DNA of 8,532 nucleotides from Caulobacteraceae bacterium (GTDB taxonomy: Bacteria > Pseudomonadota > Alphaproteobacteria > Caulobacterales > Caulobacteraceae). Below, piece after piece: positions 1 to 6,527 of this stretch. Position 1 is the first letter of the stretch, and each line of letters starts with the position of its first letter. The notes beneath the pieces were generated by a model. That model was not told where the DNA came from, did not search any database, and saw nothing but the letters and a program-made list of their open reading frames with translations. The position numbers and the translations under genes are program-made. The stretch lies in contig PLFA01000161.1 of assembly GCA_003136615.1 (NCBI GenBank), positions 1 to 8,532 on the forward strand. The letters are read 5' to 3'.

Positions 1-579
1 GACGGCTATGGCGAGACCTCCATCGCTAATCTGATCGCCGCCATCGAGGCGCGCCGCGCCATCAGCCTCGACCGCTTCATATTTGGTCTCGGCATCCGCC
101 ACGTGGGCGAGACCACGGCCCTGACCCTCGCCCGCGGCTATGGCGAGGCCGCTGCCTTCCAGGAGGCCATGCTTAAAGTCGCCGCCGGCGAGGCCGACGC
201 CATGGCCGAACTGGACGCCCTCGACCAGATCGGCGCGGCCGTGGTCGAGGCCGCCGGCGCATATTTCCGCGAGCCGCACAATCTGCGCGTCGTCGAAGCC
301 CTGGAATCCGAGCTCGACATCCAGCCCGCGGCCCAGCCCCGAACGGACAGCGCCCTGGCCGGCAAGACCATCGTCTTCACCGGTTCCCTCGAATCCATGA
401 CCCGCGACGAAGCCAAGGCCCAGGCCGAATCCCTCGGCGCCAAGGTCTCCGGCTCCGTCTCCAAAAAGACCGACCTCGTCGTGGCGGGACCGGGGGCGGG
501 GTCCAAGCTGAAACAGGCCGCGGAACTCGGCGTTGAGGTGATCACCGAGGAGGCGTGGGCGGCGTTGGCGAAGGGGTAG
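1..579 (+). CDS. ligA: NAD-dependent DNA ligase, C-terminal part (5' end outside window)
   Basis: This frame is open from base 1 and gives the last 192 residues of bacterial NAD+-dependent DNA ligase, which seals nicks between Okazaki fragments and after excision repair. The first residues (GYGETSIANL, then IEARRAISLDRFIFGLGIRHVG) match the helix-hairpin-helix DNA-binding region of LigA. A variable linker of about 20 residues follows (near EPHNLRVVEALE). From about fragment residue 118 there is a C-terminal BRCT domain (GKTIVFTGSLESMTRDEAK, LGAKVSGSVSKKTDLVVAG, then EVITEEAW). The frame ends at TAG 577-579. The adenylation, OB-fold and zinc-finger domains lie upstream of the window. An ATG at 103 exists in frame but is internal, because homology extends to the first base. 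No convincing terminator follows; there is only a short GGCGC/GCGCC stem (586-604) without a T-run. Confidence 0.97.
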   Translation, partial: DGYGETSIANLIAAIEARRAISLDRFIFGLGIRHVGETTALTLARGYGEAAAFQEAMLKVAAGEADAMAELDALDQIGAAVVEAAGAYFREPHNLRVVEALESELDIQPAAQPRTDSALAGKTIVFTGSLESMTRDEAKAQAESLGAKVSGSVSKKTDLVVAGPGAGSKLKQAAELGVEVITEEAWAALAKG

Positions 580-648
580 CTCTCTGGCGCTTTCGCCTCG
601 CGCCCCTATCTGCACCCCATCCACCCTTAACCCCCCGGAGTCTCCCCC

Positions 649-1677
649 ATGGAATATCGTCGCCTCGGCGCGTCCGGTTTCAGCGTGCCCGCCTTAAGCT
701 TCGGCACCGGCACCTTTGGCGGCAAGGGCGAGTTCTTCAAGGCCTGGGGCGGGGTGGAGGTGGCCGAGGCGAAGCGGATGATCGACCTCTGCCTCGACGC
801 CGGGGTCAATATGTTCGACAGTGCCGACATCTATTCGGGGGGTGACGCGGAGGCGGTGTTCGGCGCGGCCATCAAGGGCCGGGCGCGGGATAGCTACATC
901 ATCTCCACCAAGGCGACCTTCCGCTCCGGCAAGGGCGCCAACGCGGTGGGCTCCTCCCGCTATCACCTCATCGACGCGGTGGAAAAATCCCTGAAACGCC
1001 TGGGGACCGACTATATCGACCTCTTCCAGCTCCACGGTTTCGACGCCCTGACCCCGGTGGAGGAGGTGCTCTCCACCCTCGACCAGCTCGTTCGCGCGGG
1101 GAAGATCCGCTACACCGGCGTCTCCAACTTCTCCGGCTGGCACCTGATGAAGTCCCAGGCCGCCGCCGACCGCCATGGCTATCCGCGCTATGTGGCCAAC
1201 CAGACCTATTATTCCCTCATCGGCCGCGACTATGAGTATGAGCTCATGCCGCTGGGCCTCGACCAGGGCCTGGGCGCCGTGGTCTGGAGCCCTCTCGGCT
1301 GGGGCCGCCTCACCGGCAAGATCCGTCGGGGCCAGCCCCTCCCGGAGGTCAGCCGCCTCCACAAGACCGCCGATTTCGGCCCGCCGGTGGAGGACGAATA
1401 TGTGTTCAAGGTGGTCGACGCCCTGGACGCGGTCGCGGCGGAGACTGGCAAGTCGATCCCCCAGATCGCCCTCAACTGGCTCCTCGGCCGCCCCACCGTC
1501 TCCAGCGTCATCATCGGCGCCCGCGACGAAGAGCAGCTCAAGCAAAACCTCGGCGCCATCGGCTGGTCCCTGACCCCAGAGCAGATCGCTGTTCTCGATG
1601 CCGCCAGCGACAAACCCCCGGCCTATCCCTATTGGCATCAATTGGGCTTCGCCGAGCGCAACCCGTTTCCTGCTTAG
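649..1677 (+). CDS. aldo/keto reductase (NADPH-dependent oxidoreductase)
   Basis: This complete 342-residue cytoplasmic TIM-barrel aldo/keto reductase is expected to reduce aldehydes or ketones with NAD(P)H; the substrate cannot be told from sequence. The catalytic tetrad is visible as Asp57 and Tyr62 (FDSADIYS), Lys88 (ISTKAT) and His129 (DLFQLHGFD). Cofactor-binding elements are SNFS at 159-162, SPLGWGRLTG from 214, and IIGARDEEQLKQN near 288-300. The length is normal for the family, and the C-terminus (PYPYWHQ...ERNP type) looks natural rather than cut. The start is well placed: GGAG at 637-640 is 8 bases before ATG 649. It lies 69 bases after ligA on the same strand. Its TAG stop (1675-1677) is directly followed, in the same frame, by a fragment of a different aldo/keto reductase, so this gene sits at a deletion or recombination junction. 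Confidence 0.95.
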   Translation: MEYRRLGASGFSVPALSFGTGTFGGKGEFFKAWGGVEVAEAKRMIDLCLDAGVNMFDSADIYSGGDAEAVFGAAIKGRARDSYIISTKATFRSGKGANAVGSSRYHLIDAVEKSLKRLGTDYIDLFQLHGFDALTPVEEVLSTLDQLVRAGKIRYTGVSNFSGWHLMKSQAAADRHGYPRYVANQTYYSLIGRDYEYELMPLGLDQGLGAVVWSPLGWGRLTGKIRRGQPLPEVSRLHKTADFGPPVEDEYVFKVVDALDAVAAETGKSIPQIALNWLLGRPTVSSVIIGARDEEQLKQNLGAIGWSLTPEQIAVLDAASDKPPAYPYWHQLGFAERNPFPA

Positions 1678-2094
1678 GGAACCCTCAAGGAGCTGGGTAT
1701 GGGCTTCGTACCCTATAGCCCACTCGGCAAAGGCTTCCTCACCGGCGCGATCACGGCGCAAACCCATTTTGTCGCCAATGACTTTCGCAATATGCCACGT
1801 TTCTCAGCGGAGTCCCGCGCCGCCAATCAGGGCCTGGTCGAGGCTCTCGGCCGCATCGCCGACGGCAAGGGCGTGACCAAGGCCCAGATCGCGCTCGCCT
1901 GGCTGCTGGCCCAGGCGCCCTGGATCGTCCCCATCCCAGGCGCAAAGAAACTTACCCGTCTCGGGAAGAACTTGGCCTCCGCGGACGTCGCCCTTACACC
2001 GGAAGACCTGCGCCATATCGCGACGGCGCTTACGACAACCAAGGTCCAAGGCGCCCGCTATCCCGCCGCCCTCTTGGAATTGGTGGGGCGCTGA
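1678..2094 (+). pseudogene. aldo/keto reductase remnant, C-terminal part only
   Basis: Translation from 1678, in the same frame as the upstream reductase, gives GTLKELGMGFVPYSPLGKGF and onward, the C-terminal third of an aldo/keto reductase. Recognisable pieces are the SPLGKGFLTG loop, DFRNMPRFSAE, KAQIALAWLLAQ, and the cofactor-binding VPIPGAKKLTRLGKN. By alignment with the intact upstream enzyme, about 200 N-terminal residues are missing, including all four catalytic residues, so it cannot be an active reductase. The usual Glu-Asn of the cofactor loop reads Lys-Asn (GKN), which fits relaxed selection. It is not a simple duplicate of its neighbour; it resembles a different subfamily (IPG-type end). 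No frameshift or internal stop is present over the 131 codons from ATG 1699. AAGGAG at 1687-1692, originally coding DNA, lies 6 bases before that ATG, so a 131-residue protein might still be made. Confidence 0.85.
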
Positions 2095-2130
2095 GGCCTC
2101 TCGACGGCTCGGGCCTGACAGTGCATGTCT

Positions 2131-2161
2131 GGCGGACCTTTTTCACCTTTAAGGGCCCGCC
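2131..2161 (+). promoter_or_regulatory. hairpin covering the ribosome-binding site of the MBL hydrolase gene
   Basis: Bases 2131-2141 pair with 2151-2161: nine Watson-Crick pairs, one T-G wobble (2139/2153) and one A-C mismatch (2136/2156), closing a 9-base loop. The 3' arm contains AAGGG (2151-2155), the only Shine-Dalgarno-like sequence before ATG 2165. In RNA this stem would hide the ribosome-binding site. There is no T-run after it, so it does not look like a terminator. Whether it regulates translation, is a protein-binding site in DNA, or is chance in GC-rich DNA cannot be decided here. Confidence 0.35.
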
Positions 2162-2164
2162 ATC

Positions 2165-3052
2165 ATGTTGATCTCGCATCGTTTTCTCGGCGTTATCCTC
2201 TCCGTGGCGCTCGCGCCGGCGCTTGGCTACGCCGGCCCCGTGCCGGCGCCCCCGGCCGCTAAGAGTTTTCCCCTTGGCGCGTTCAAGGTCACGGCCTTGC
2301 GCGATGCGCTGAACGTGGTCCCCAACGACAATTCAGTCTTCGGTGTCGGCAGGACCCCCGCCGAGGTGGCGCAGGTTCTGGCCGCCGCGGGCGCGCCCAC
2401 TGACAAGATCACGCTCGGCGTTGACGCCCTGCTGGTCCAGGGGCGTGGCCGCGTCATGCTCTTCGATACTGGGCTGGGGCCCCGGGTGCGCGGCCAGGTC
2501 GTGGCGAGCCTCGCCCTGGCGGGGCTCACGCCAGACCAGGTGACCGACGTCTTTATCACCCATAGCCATTTCGATCATGTGGGGGGCCTGTTAACCCTTG
2601 ACGGACATTCCACCTTCCCAAAGGCGGTGATCCACATGTCCTCCGAGGAATGGGGATTTATGTCAGCCCAGCCGTCCAATGCCGACCTCGTGAAGGTGAT
2701 CGCGGTCCAGGTGAAGCCTTTCCTCCCCGGCGGCGTGGTGTCGCCAGGCGTCCGTTCCGTGGCGCTCGTGGGCCATACGCCCGGCCATACAGGGTACGAC
2801 ATCAGCTCCGGCGGCGCTCACCTGATCGATATTGGCGACAGCGCCCACAGCGCGATCATCTCATTGGCGAAGCCCGACTGGGACATCGAATACGATCAGG
2901 ACTTCACCGCCGGCCGCGCCACCCGCCGCGCGATCCTCACGCGCCTCGCCGCAAGCCACGAATGGGTCTTCGCGCCCCATTTCCCTTTTCCAGGCGTGGG
3001 CAAAGTCGAGGTGAAGGGCGACGGCTTCGTCTGGGCGCCGGGGAAGCCGTGA
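2165..3052 (+). CDS. exported metallo-beta-lactamase-fold hydrolase
   Basis: This 295-residue protein has a probable Sec signal peptide: a hydrophobic stretch at about residues 7-22 ending in GYA, with cleavage near Ala23 and no lipobox Cys. It is therefore probably periplasmic. The MBL-fold zinc ligands are complete: His133, His135, Asp137 and His138 (THSHFDHVGG), His208 (HTPGHTG), Asp225 (IDIGDSAH) and His272 (FAPHFPFP). DTGLG at 101-105 is the usual strand before the active site. This ligand set occurs in lactonases, esterase-like and other MBL hydrolases, so the substrate is open; a lactonase is possible but unproven. The start at ATG 2165 gives an intact signal peptide; AAGGG lies 9 bases upstream inside a hairpin. 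It follows the reductase remnant by 70 bases and converges on the aminopeptidase gene with a 13-base gap. Confidence 0.9.
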   Translation: MLISHRFLGVILSVALAPALGYAGPVPAPPAAKSFPLGAFKVTALRDALNVVPNDNSVFGVGRTPAEVAQVLAAAGAPTDKITLGVDALLVQGRGRVMLFDTGLGPRVRGQVVASLALAGLTPDQVTDVFITHSHFDHVGGLLTLDGHSTFPKAVIHMSSEEWGFMSAQPSNADLVKVIAVQVKPFLPGGVVSPGVRSVALVGHTPGHTGYDISSGGAHLIDIGDSAHSAIISLAKPDWDIEYDQDFTAGRATRRAILTRLAASHEWVFAPHFPFPGVGKVEVKGDGFVWAPGKP

Positions 3053-3065
3053 CGGCAGATCTCGC

Positions 3066-4886
3066 CTAAACCGGCGCGCAGACCTCTTCCATCCACGCGC
3101 GAACCTCGGCTTCGACAAGGGGGCCGATCACCGCCAGAACCCGCGCGTGATAGGCGTCGAGTTGGCCGCGCTCCTCCGGCGTCATAATCGCCACATCCAC
3201 CAATCGCCGGTCGATGGGCGCGAGGGTCAAGGGCTCGAAGCCCAGCATGGGCCGCTCGCCGCCCGGGATGGGCGCGGGTTCGGTGACGACCTGAAGGTTC
3301 TCGATACGGATGCCGTAGGCGCCCTCTTTATAGTAGCCCGGCTCATTTGAGACGATCATGCCCGGGCGCAGGGCGACGGTGTTGTTGACCTTGGCGATCC
3401 GGTGCGGACCTTCGTGCACGCCAAGATAAGACCCCACGCCGTGGCCGGTGCCATGGTCATAGTCGAGGCCGGCCGCCCACAGTGGCGCTCGGGCCAGGGC
3501 GTCCAGGGCGGGGCCGGTGGTGCCCACGGGAAAGCGCACCCGGGTCAGGGCCAGATGGCCTTTCAGCACCAGGGTGAAGCGCTTGCGCATTTCGGCGCTG
3601 GGCTCGCCCATCGCCACGGTGCGCGTGACGTCCGTGGTGCCGTCGAGGTACTGGCCGCCGGAATCGATGAGGAGGAGGGAGCCCGGCTCGCTGCGCCGAT
3701 TTGTGCGATGGGTCGGGCGATAGTGACAGATGGCGCCATTGGCCGTGGCGCCGGCGATGGTGTCGAAGGAGATGTCCTTGAGGGCGCCCGTGGCCTCGCG
3801 GAAGGCCTCCAGCTTGGCGACGGCTTCCAACTCGTCGGGCAGCGTCACCTGGCCTTCCGTGCCGAGCCAGTGCAGGAAACGCGTCAGCGCCGCGCCGTCG
3901 CGGATATGGGCCCAGCGCGCGCCTTCGATCTCCACCGCGTTCTTGCAGGCTCGGGGGAGGGTGGTGGGGTCCGCTGCCTTGATCACCTTGGCGCCGGAGC
4001 GCTCCAGGGCCTCGAAATACCAGGCCGATGTCAGGGCCGGATCGACGAGAACGCTCTGGCCGCCCAAGGCCGCGAGGGCGGGCTCCAGATCCTCCGGGGC
4101 GGCCAGGGCCACCTCATTGCCCAGCCAAGCTGGGAGTTCCGGCGTCACCTTGTCAGGGTCGAGGAACACGGTCGCCGTCCCGTCGGCCTTCAGAATGGTC
4201 TGACCGAGCGGCAGGGGCGAGCGGATCACATCGCCGCCGCGAATATTGAACAGCCATGCGATGGCCGCCGGGGCCGTGATCACCGCGGCCGCCGCGCCGT
4301 CACCCGCGAGTTCAGCCCCAAGCCGAGCGCGCTTGGAGGTCGAGTCCTCGCCCGCATAGGCCAGAGGATGGGGAACCACGGGGGCCTTGGGCTGAGCCGG
4401 TCTCGCCTGACCCCACGCCAGATCCAGGGGGTTGGCCGCCACGGGCTTTAACGCCGCGCCGGCGCCGGCTGCCGCCTCGCTGAGCCGCGCCAGGGCGTCC
4501 GGGCTATGGAGCTTGGGGTCATAGCCGATCGTCCAGCCGGGTCGCGCCGCCTCGCGCAGATAGGCCGGAACCCCGCCCTCCACGAGGTCTCGCACCTCGA
4601 ACATCTCGCCATCCACCTGATCACGGACCTGGATCGCGTAGCGCCCGTCCACAAACACCGCGGCTTTGTCCTTCAGGATCACCGCCGCGCCCGCCGAGCC
4701 GGTAAAGCCCGTGGCCCAGGCCAGACGATCATTGGCCTTGGGCAGATATTCGTTCTGGTGCTCGTCCTCGTGGGGCACCACAAATCCATCCAGGCCCTGT
4801 TCGGCCATGGCCGCGCGGATCAGGGGCGTGTGGCGAGGCCCAAAGGCAGGTTCGGCGGAGTCATCGAAGGTCTGGCGCATGGACAT
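3066..4886 (-). CDS. pepP: M24 family aminopeptidase P (Xaa-Pro aminopeptidase, three-domain type)
   Basis: This 606-residue cytoplasmic metallopeptidase is expected to remove the N-terminal residue from peptides with proline in second position. It has the long architecture of eukaryotic cytosolic aminopeptidase P (XPNPEP1-like): two creatinase-like N-terminal domains (about 20-150 and 170-320), the pita-bread catalytic domain (about 321-545), and a C-terminal M24_C-type tail (from about 546). The dinuclear metal ligands are all present: Asp408 (LLIDSGGQYLDG), Asp419 (GTTDVTRT), His482 (GTGHGVG), Glu515 (SNEPGYY) and Glu529 (IRIENL). Their spacing closely matches the human enzyme. His388 and His491 fit the substrate-binding histidines. 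The start is at ATG 4886, with another in-frame ATG two codons on. It begins 27 bases after the prmA stop, so the two are probably co-transcribed. It ends in TAG, facing the MBL hydrolase gene. The symbol is given by function; E. coli PepP is the shorter two-domain form. Confidence 0.96.
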   Translation of the reverse strand: MSMRQTFDDSAEPAFGPRHTPLIRAAMAEQGLDGFVVPHEDEHQNEYLPKANDRLAWATGFTGSAGAAVILKDKAAVFVDGRYAIQVRDQVDGEMFEVRDLVEGGVPAYLREAARPGWTIGYDPKLHSPDALARLSEAAAGAGAALKPVAANPLDLAWGQARPAQPKAPVVPHPLAYAGEDSTSKRARLGAELAGDGAAAAVITAPAAIAWLFNIRGGDVIRSPLPLGQTILKADGTATVFLDPDKVTPELPAWLGNEVALAAPEDLEPALAALGGQSVLVDPALTSAWYFEALERSGAKVIKAADPTTLPRACKNAVEIEGARWAHIRDGAALTRFLHWLGTEGQVTLPDELEAVAKLEAFREATGALKDISFDTIAGATANGAICHYRPTHRTNRRSEPGSLLLIDSGGQYLDGTTDVTRTVAMGEPSAEMRKRFTLVLKGHLALTRVRFPVGTTGPALDALARAPLWAAGLDYDHGTGHGVGSYLGVHEGPHRIAKVNNTVALRPGMIVSNEPGYYKEGAYGIRIENLQVVTEPAPIPGGERPMLGFEPLTLAPIDRRLVDVAIMTPEERGQLDAYHARVLAVIGPLVEAEVRAWMEEVCAPV

Positions 4887-4913
4887 ATATTTAGTCCCGC
4901 GCGCGCGGGGCGG

Positions 4914-5780
4914 CTAGCGCTTGCGCAGGATCAGCGTCGCCCAGGCGTCGCGGCCCAAGCGGCGCTCCAGAGCGAAGCCCTTGCTGAGATAGGCGGCGAG
5001 CACACGACGGGCCTGGGCGCGCAGGAGGCCGGAGAGGATAGCGATCCCGCCCGGCCTCAGGGCGCGGGCAATGTCACAGGAGAGCCGCACAAGCGGCGGG
5101 GCCAGGATATTGGCGAAGACAAGGTCATAGGGCGCCGAGGCCCGCGCCACCGGCGCTTGCAGGCCATTGGCGGCGACGAACCGGCTTGTCGCCCGATTGA
5201 TCCGGGCGTTCTCCCGCGCGATCCGCACCGAGACCCGGTCAATATCGGTCCCGACGGTCACGGACGCGCCGGTCCGCGCCGCTGCGATGGCCAGGACGCC
5301 CGTTCCTGTCCCTACGTCCAAGACCTTCCTGAAGCGGCGACCTTTGAGAAGACGGTCATAGGCTAGAAGACAGCCGACGGTGGTGCCGTGATGGCCCGTG
5401 CCGAAGGCGGCGCCCGCCTCGATCCGCAGGTTCACGGCATTGGGCGGGGCGCGGCCCCGGTCATGCACGCCGAACACGAAGAACCGTCCGGCTCTCACCG
5501 GGGGTAGGCCCGAGAGCGCCATGGCCAGCCAATCAGCATCCGCCAGGGTCTCGGTAATCGTCTTGAGCAACGGCCAAAGGGCGAGATGCGCCCGCAGATC
5601 ATCTGCTTCTTGGGACGAGACGGGGAAGGCGTCGATCCGCCAAACGCCCCGATCCTCATCTTCCTCGATAATCGAATAGGTGACGCCCTCCAGCCTTGGA
5701 TCGGCCTCCATGGCCGCCGCGGCTGTCTCGGCCTCGCCGCGCGGACCCCGGGCTATGATCTGGACGGCTGCAGCGTTCAT
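4914..5780 (-). CDS. prmA: ribosomal protein L11 methyltransferase
   Basis: This 288-residue SAM-dependent methyltransferase is expected to methylate ribosomal protein L11. The N-terminal substrate-recognition part (about 1-95) is followed by LPPVRAGRFFVFGVHDRG. The family hallmark AFGTGHHGTT is at 125-134. The Rossmann-like methyltransferase core has LDVGTGTGVLA (154-164, SAM motif I), TDID (178-181, acidic residue for ribose), FANILAPPL (222-230, the PrmA form of the catalytic N-P-P-Y-like motif), and LSGLL (249-253) near the end. Length is typical for alphaproteobacterial members. ATG 5780 gives the usual N-terminus (AVQIIARGP); no good Shine-Dalgarno precedes it, so the start is set by homology. 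It is the first gene of a probable two-gene unit with the aminopeptidase P gene. Its upstream region runs directly into an amidohydrolase remnant on the other strand. Confidence 0.96.
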   Translation of the reverse strand: MNAAAVQIIARGPRGEAETAAAAMEADPRLEGVTYSIIEEDEDRGVWRIDAFPVSSQEADDLRAHLALWPLLKTITETLADADWLAMALSGLPPVRAGRFFVFGVHDRGRAPPNAVNLRIEAGAAFGTGHHGTTVGCLLAYDRLLKGRRFRKVLDVGTGTGVLAIAAARTGASVTVGTDIDRVSVRIARENARINRATSRFVAANGLQAPVARASAPYDLVFANILAPPLVRLSCDIARALRPGGIAILSGLLRAQARRVLAAYLSKGFALERRLGRDAWATLILRKR

Positions 5781-5864
5781 ATCGGGGGCTTAGGGGATCG
5801 GGGGGGCGAAGGGAATTGGGGCTCGCCCGTTCCAGACTGCCGCTGGGTGAACTTGACGGCCCGG

Positions 5865-6245
5865 CACAGCTTCCCCACCTATATACTTACCCACTGGACA
5901 CGGGATCGCGCACGGGGGCCGCGGCTGACGCTGGAAAAGGTGGTCTCGATGCAGACCCGCGACACGGCCCGTCTTTACGGCCTGAACGACCGGGGCGTCA
6001 TCGCGTCCGGCATGAAGGCGGATCTTAACCTGATCGACTATGAGGGCCTGTCGATCACCGCACCGGAGATGGTCTTCGACCTGCCGGCTCAGGGGCGTCG
6101 CCTGATCCAGCGCGCTCACGGCTATCGCGCCACGATCGTCAGCGGCGAGGTCACCTTCAGGGATGGCGTGGCAACTGGCGCGCGCCCTGGCCGTCTTATC
6201 CGAGGTCGGCAAAACGCGCCAAGCGCCATGATGGCGGCGGAATAG
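5865..6245 (+). pseudogene. N-acyl-D-amino-acid deacylase-type amidohydrolase remnant, C-terminal end
   Basis: From about 5865 the frame reads HSFPTYILTHWTRDR, then LEKVVSMQTRDTARLYGLNDRGVI, SGMKADLNLIDYEGL, PEMVFDLPAQGRRLIQRA and VSGEVTFRDGVATGARPGRL. This is the C-terminal end of an amidohydrolase of the D-aminoacylase/N-acyl-D-amino-acid deacylase group, normally more than 500 residues. Only about 126 residues remain; the metal-binding barrel is gone, so the product cannot be active. The frame stays open further upstream, but that part is antisense to prmA and unrelated to the family, so the homology start marks a deletion breakpoint. The coding frame has no visible frameshift or stop and ends at TAG 6243-6245. 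An internal ATG at 5949 is preceded by AAGG at 5937-5940 (8-base gap), so a 98-residue peptide could be made by chance. Confidence 0.8.
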
Positions 6246-6250
6246 CGCCG

Positions 6251-6298
6251 CCACGGCCGTGGGCAGCCCGGGCGGATCCCCGAGACGTGATCTGGGGA
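6251..6298. other. cluster of palindromes between two convergent gene ends
   Basis: This short gap lies between the amidohydrolase remnant (ends 6245, +) and the XRE regulator gene (ends 6309, -). It holds a perfect 12-base palindrome CCACGGCCGTGG (6251-6262), GCCCGGGC (6266-6273), and a loose stem TCCCC/GGGGA (6277-6281 with 6294-6298). Convergent ends make a transcription stop plausible, but no T-run follows on either strand, so this is not a canonical intrinsic terminator. In GC-rich DNA such palindromes can arise by chance. Confidence 0.25.
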
Positions 6299-6308
6299 AG
6301 GAAATGAA

Positions 6309-6527
6309 TTAGTCGGAAAACTGGAAGACCGCCTCCAGCCCCACCCCGAACACGCGGGCGATACGGAAAGCGGCTTCCAGAGAAGGGGCATAGCGGCCCT
6401 GCTCAATGGCGATGATTGTCTGGCGGGTCAGGCCGACCTTGTCAGCGAGTTGCTGTTGGGTCATTTCGCCGTGCGCGAAACGGTGAGCCCGCAAGGTGTT
6501 GGTGACCGCGGTCCCCGCCACGTTCAC
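6309..6527 (-). CDS. small XRE-family helix-turn-helix transcriptional regulator
   Basis: This 72-residue protein is almost only a DNA-binding domain. MTQQQLADKVGLTRQTIIAIEQGRYAPSLEAAFRIARVF (from residue 22) is a classic XRE/Cro-C1 fold. The first HTH helix is near 23-31 (TQQQLADKV), the recognition helix near 34-42 (TRQTIIAIE), and the ending GLEAVFQF is typical of short regulators of this kind. It has no sensor or oligomerisation domain beyond the fold. The start is taken as GTG at 6527, which overlaps the TGA stop of the upstream membrane-protein gene as GTGA, implying translational coupling. A G-run (GGGGGG) just upstream could serve as a weak ribosome-binding site. A second GTG two codons in is possible. 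It probably binds the palindrome 6962-6978 at the promoter of its own operon; this is inference from position. Confidence 0.88.
   Translation of the reverse strand: MNVAGTAVTNTLRAHRFAHGEMTQQQLADKVGLTRQTIIAIEQGRYAPSLEAAFRIARVFGVGLEAVFQFSD

Noticed and set aside
586..604. Possible terminator after ligA (GGCGC/GCGCC stem)
   Set aside because: The stem is only 5 pairs with a 9-base loop and no T-run follows.
694..1767. Long open frame of 357 codons on the - strand opposite the aldo/keto reductase
   Set aside because: It is antisense to a gene with full catalytic motifs. The translation is low-complexity, rich in Gly/Ala/Glu/Asp, and typical of GC-rich shadow frames.
3402..4451. Open frame of 349 codons on the + strand opposite aminopeptidase P
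   Set aside because: The complementary strand encodes a complete metallopeptidase with all metal ligands. The + frame has no recognisable domain and is rich in Gly/Arg/Gln as expected of a shadow.
4506..5366. Open frame of 286 codons on the + strand spanning the aminopeptidase/prmA boundary
   Set aside because: It crosses two real genes on the other strand and shows no family resemblance.
5586..5864. Upstream part of the frame that contains the deacylase remnant
   Set aside because: Up to 5780 it is antisense to the prmA N-terminus, and none of it up to about 5864 shows amidohydrolase homology, so it is chance open frame joined to the remnant.
5880..5885. TATATA as a -10 box for prmA on the - strand
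   Set aside because: There is no reasonable -35 hexamer at 16-18 bases, and the sequence is explained as Tyr-Ile codons of the deacylase remnant.
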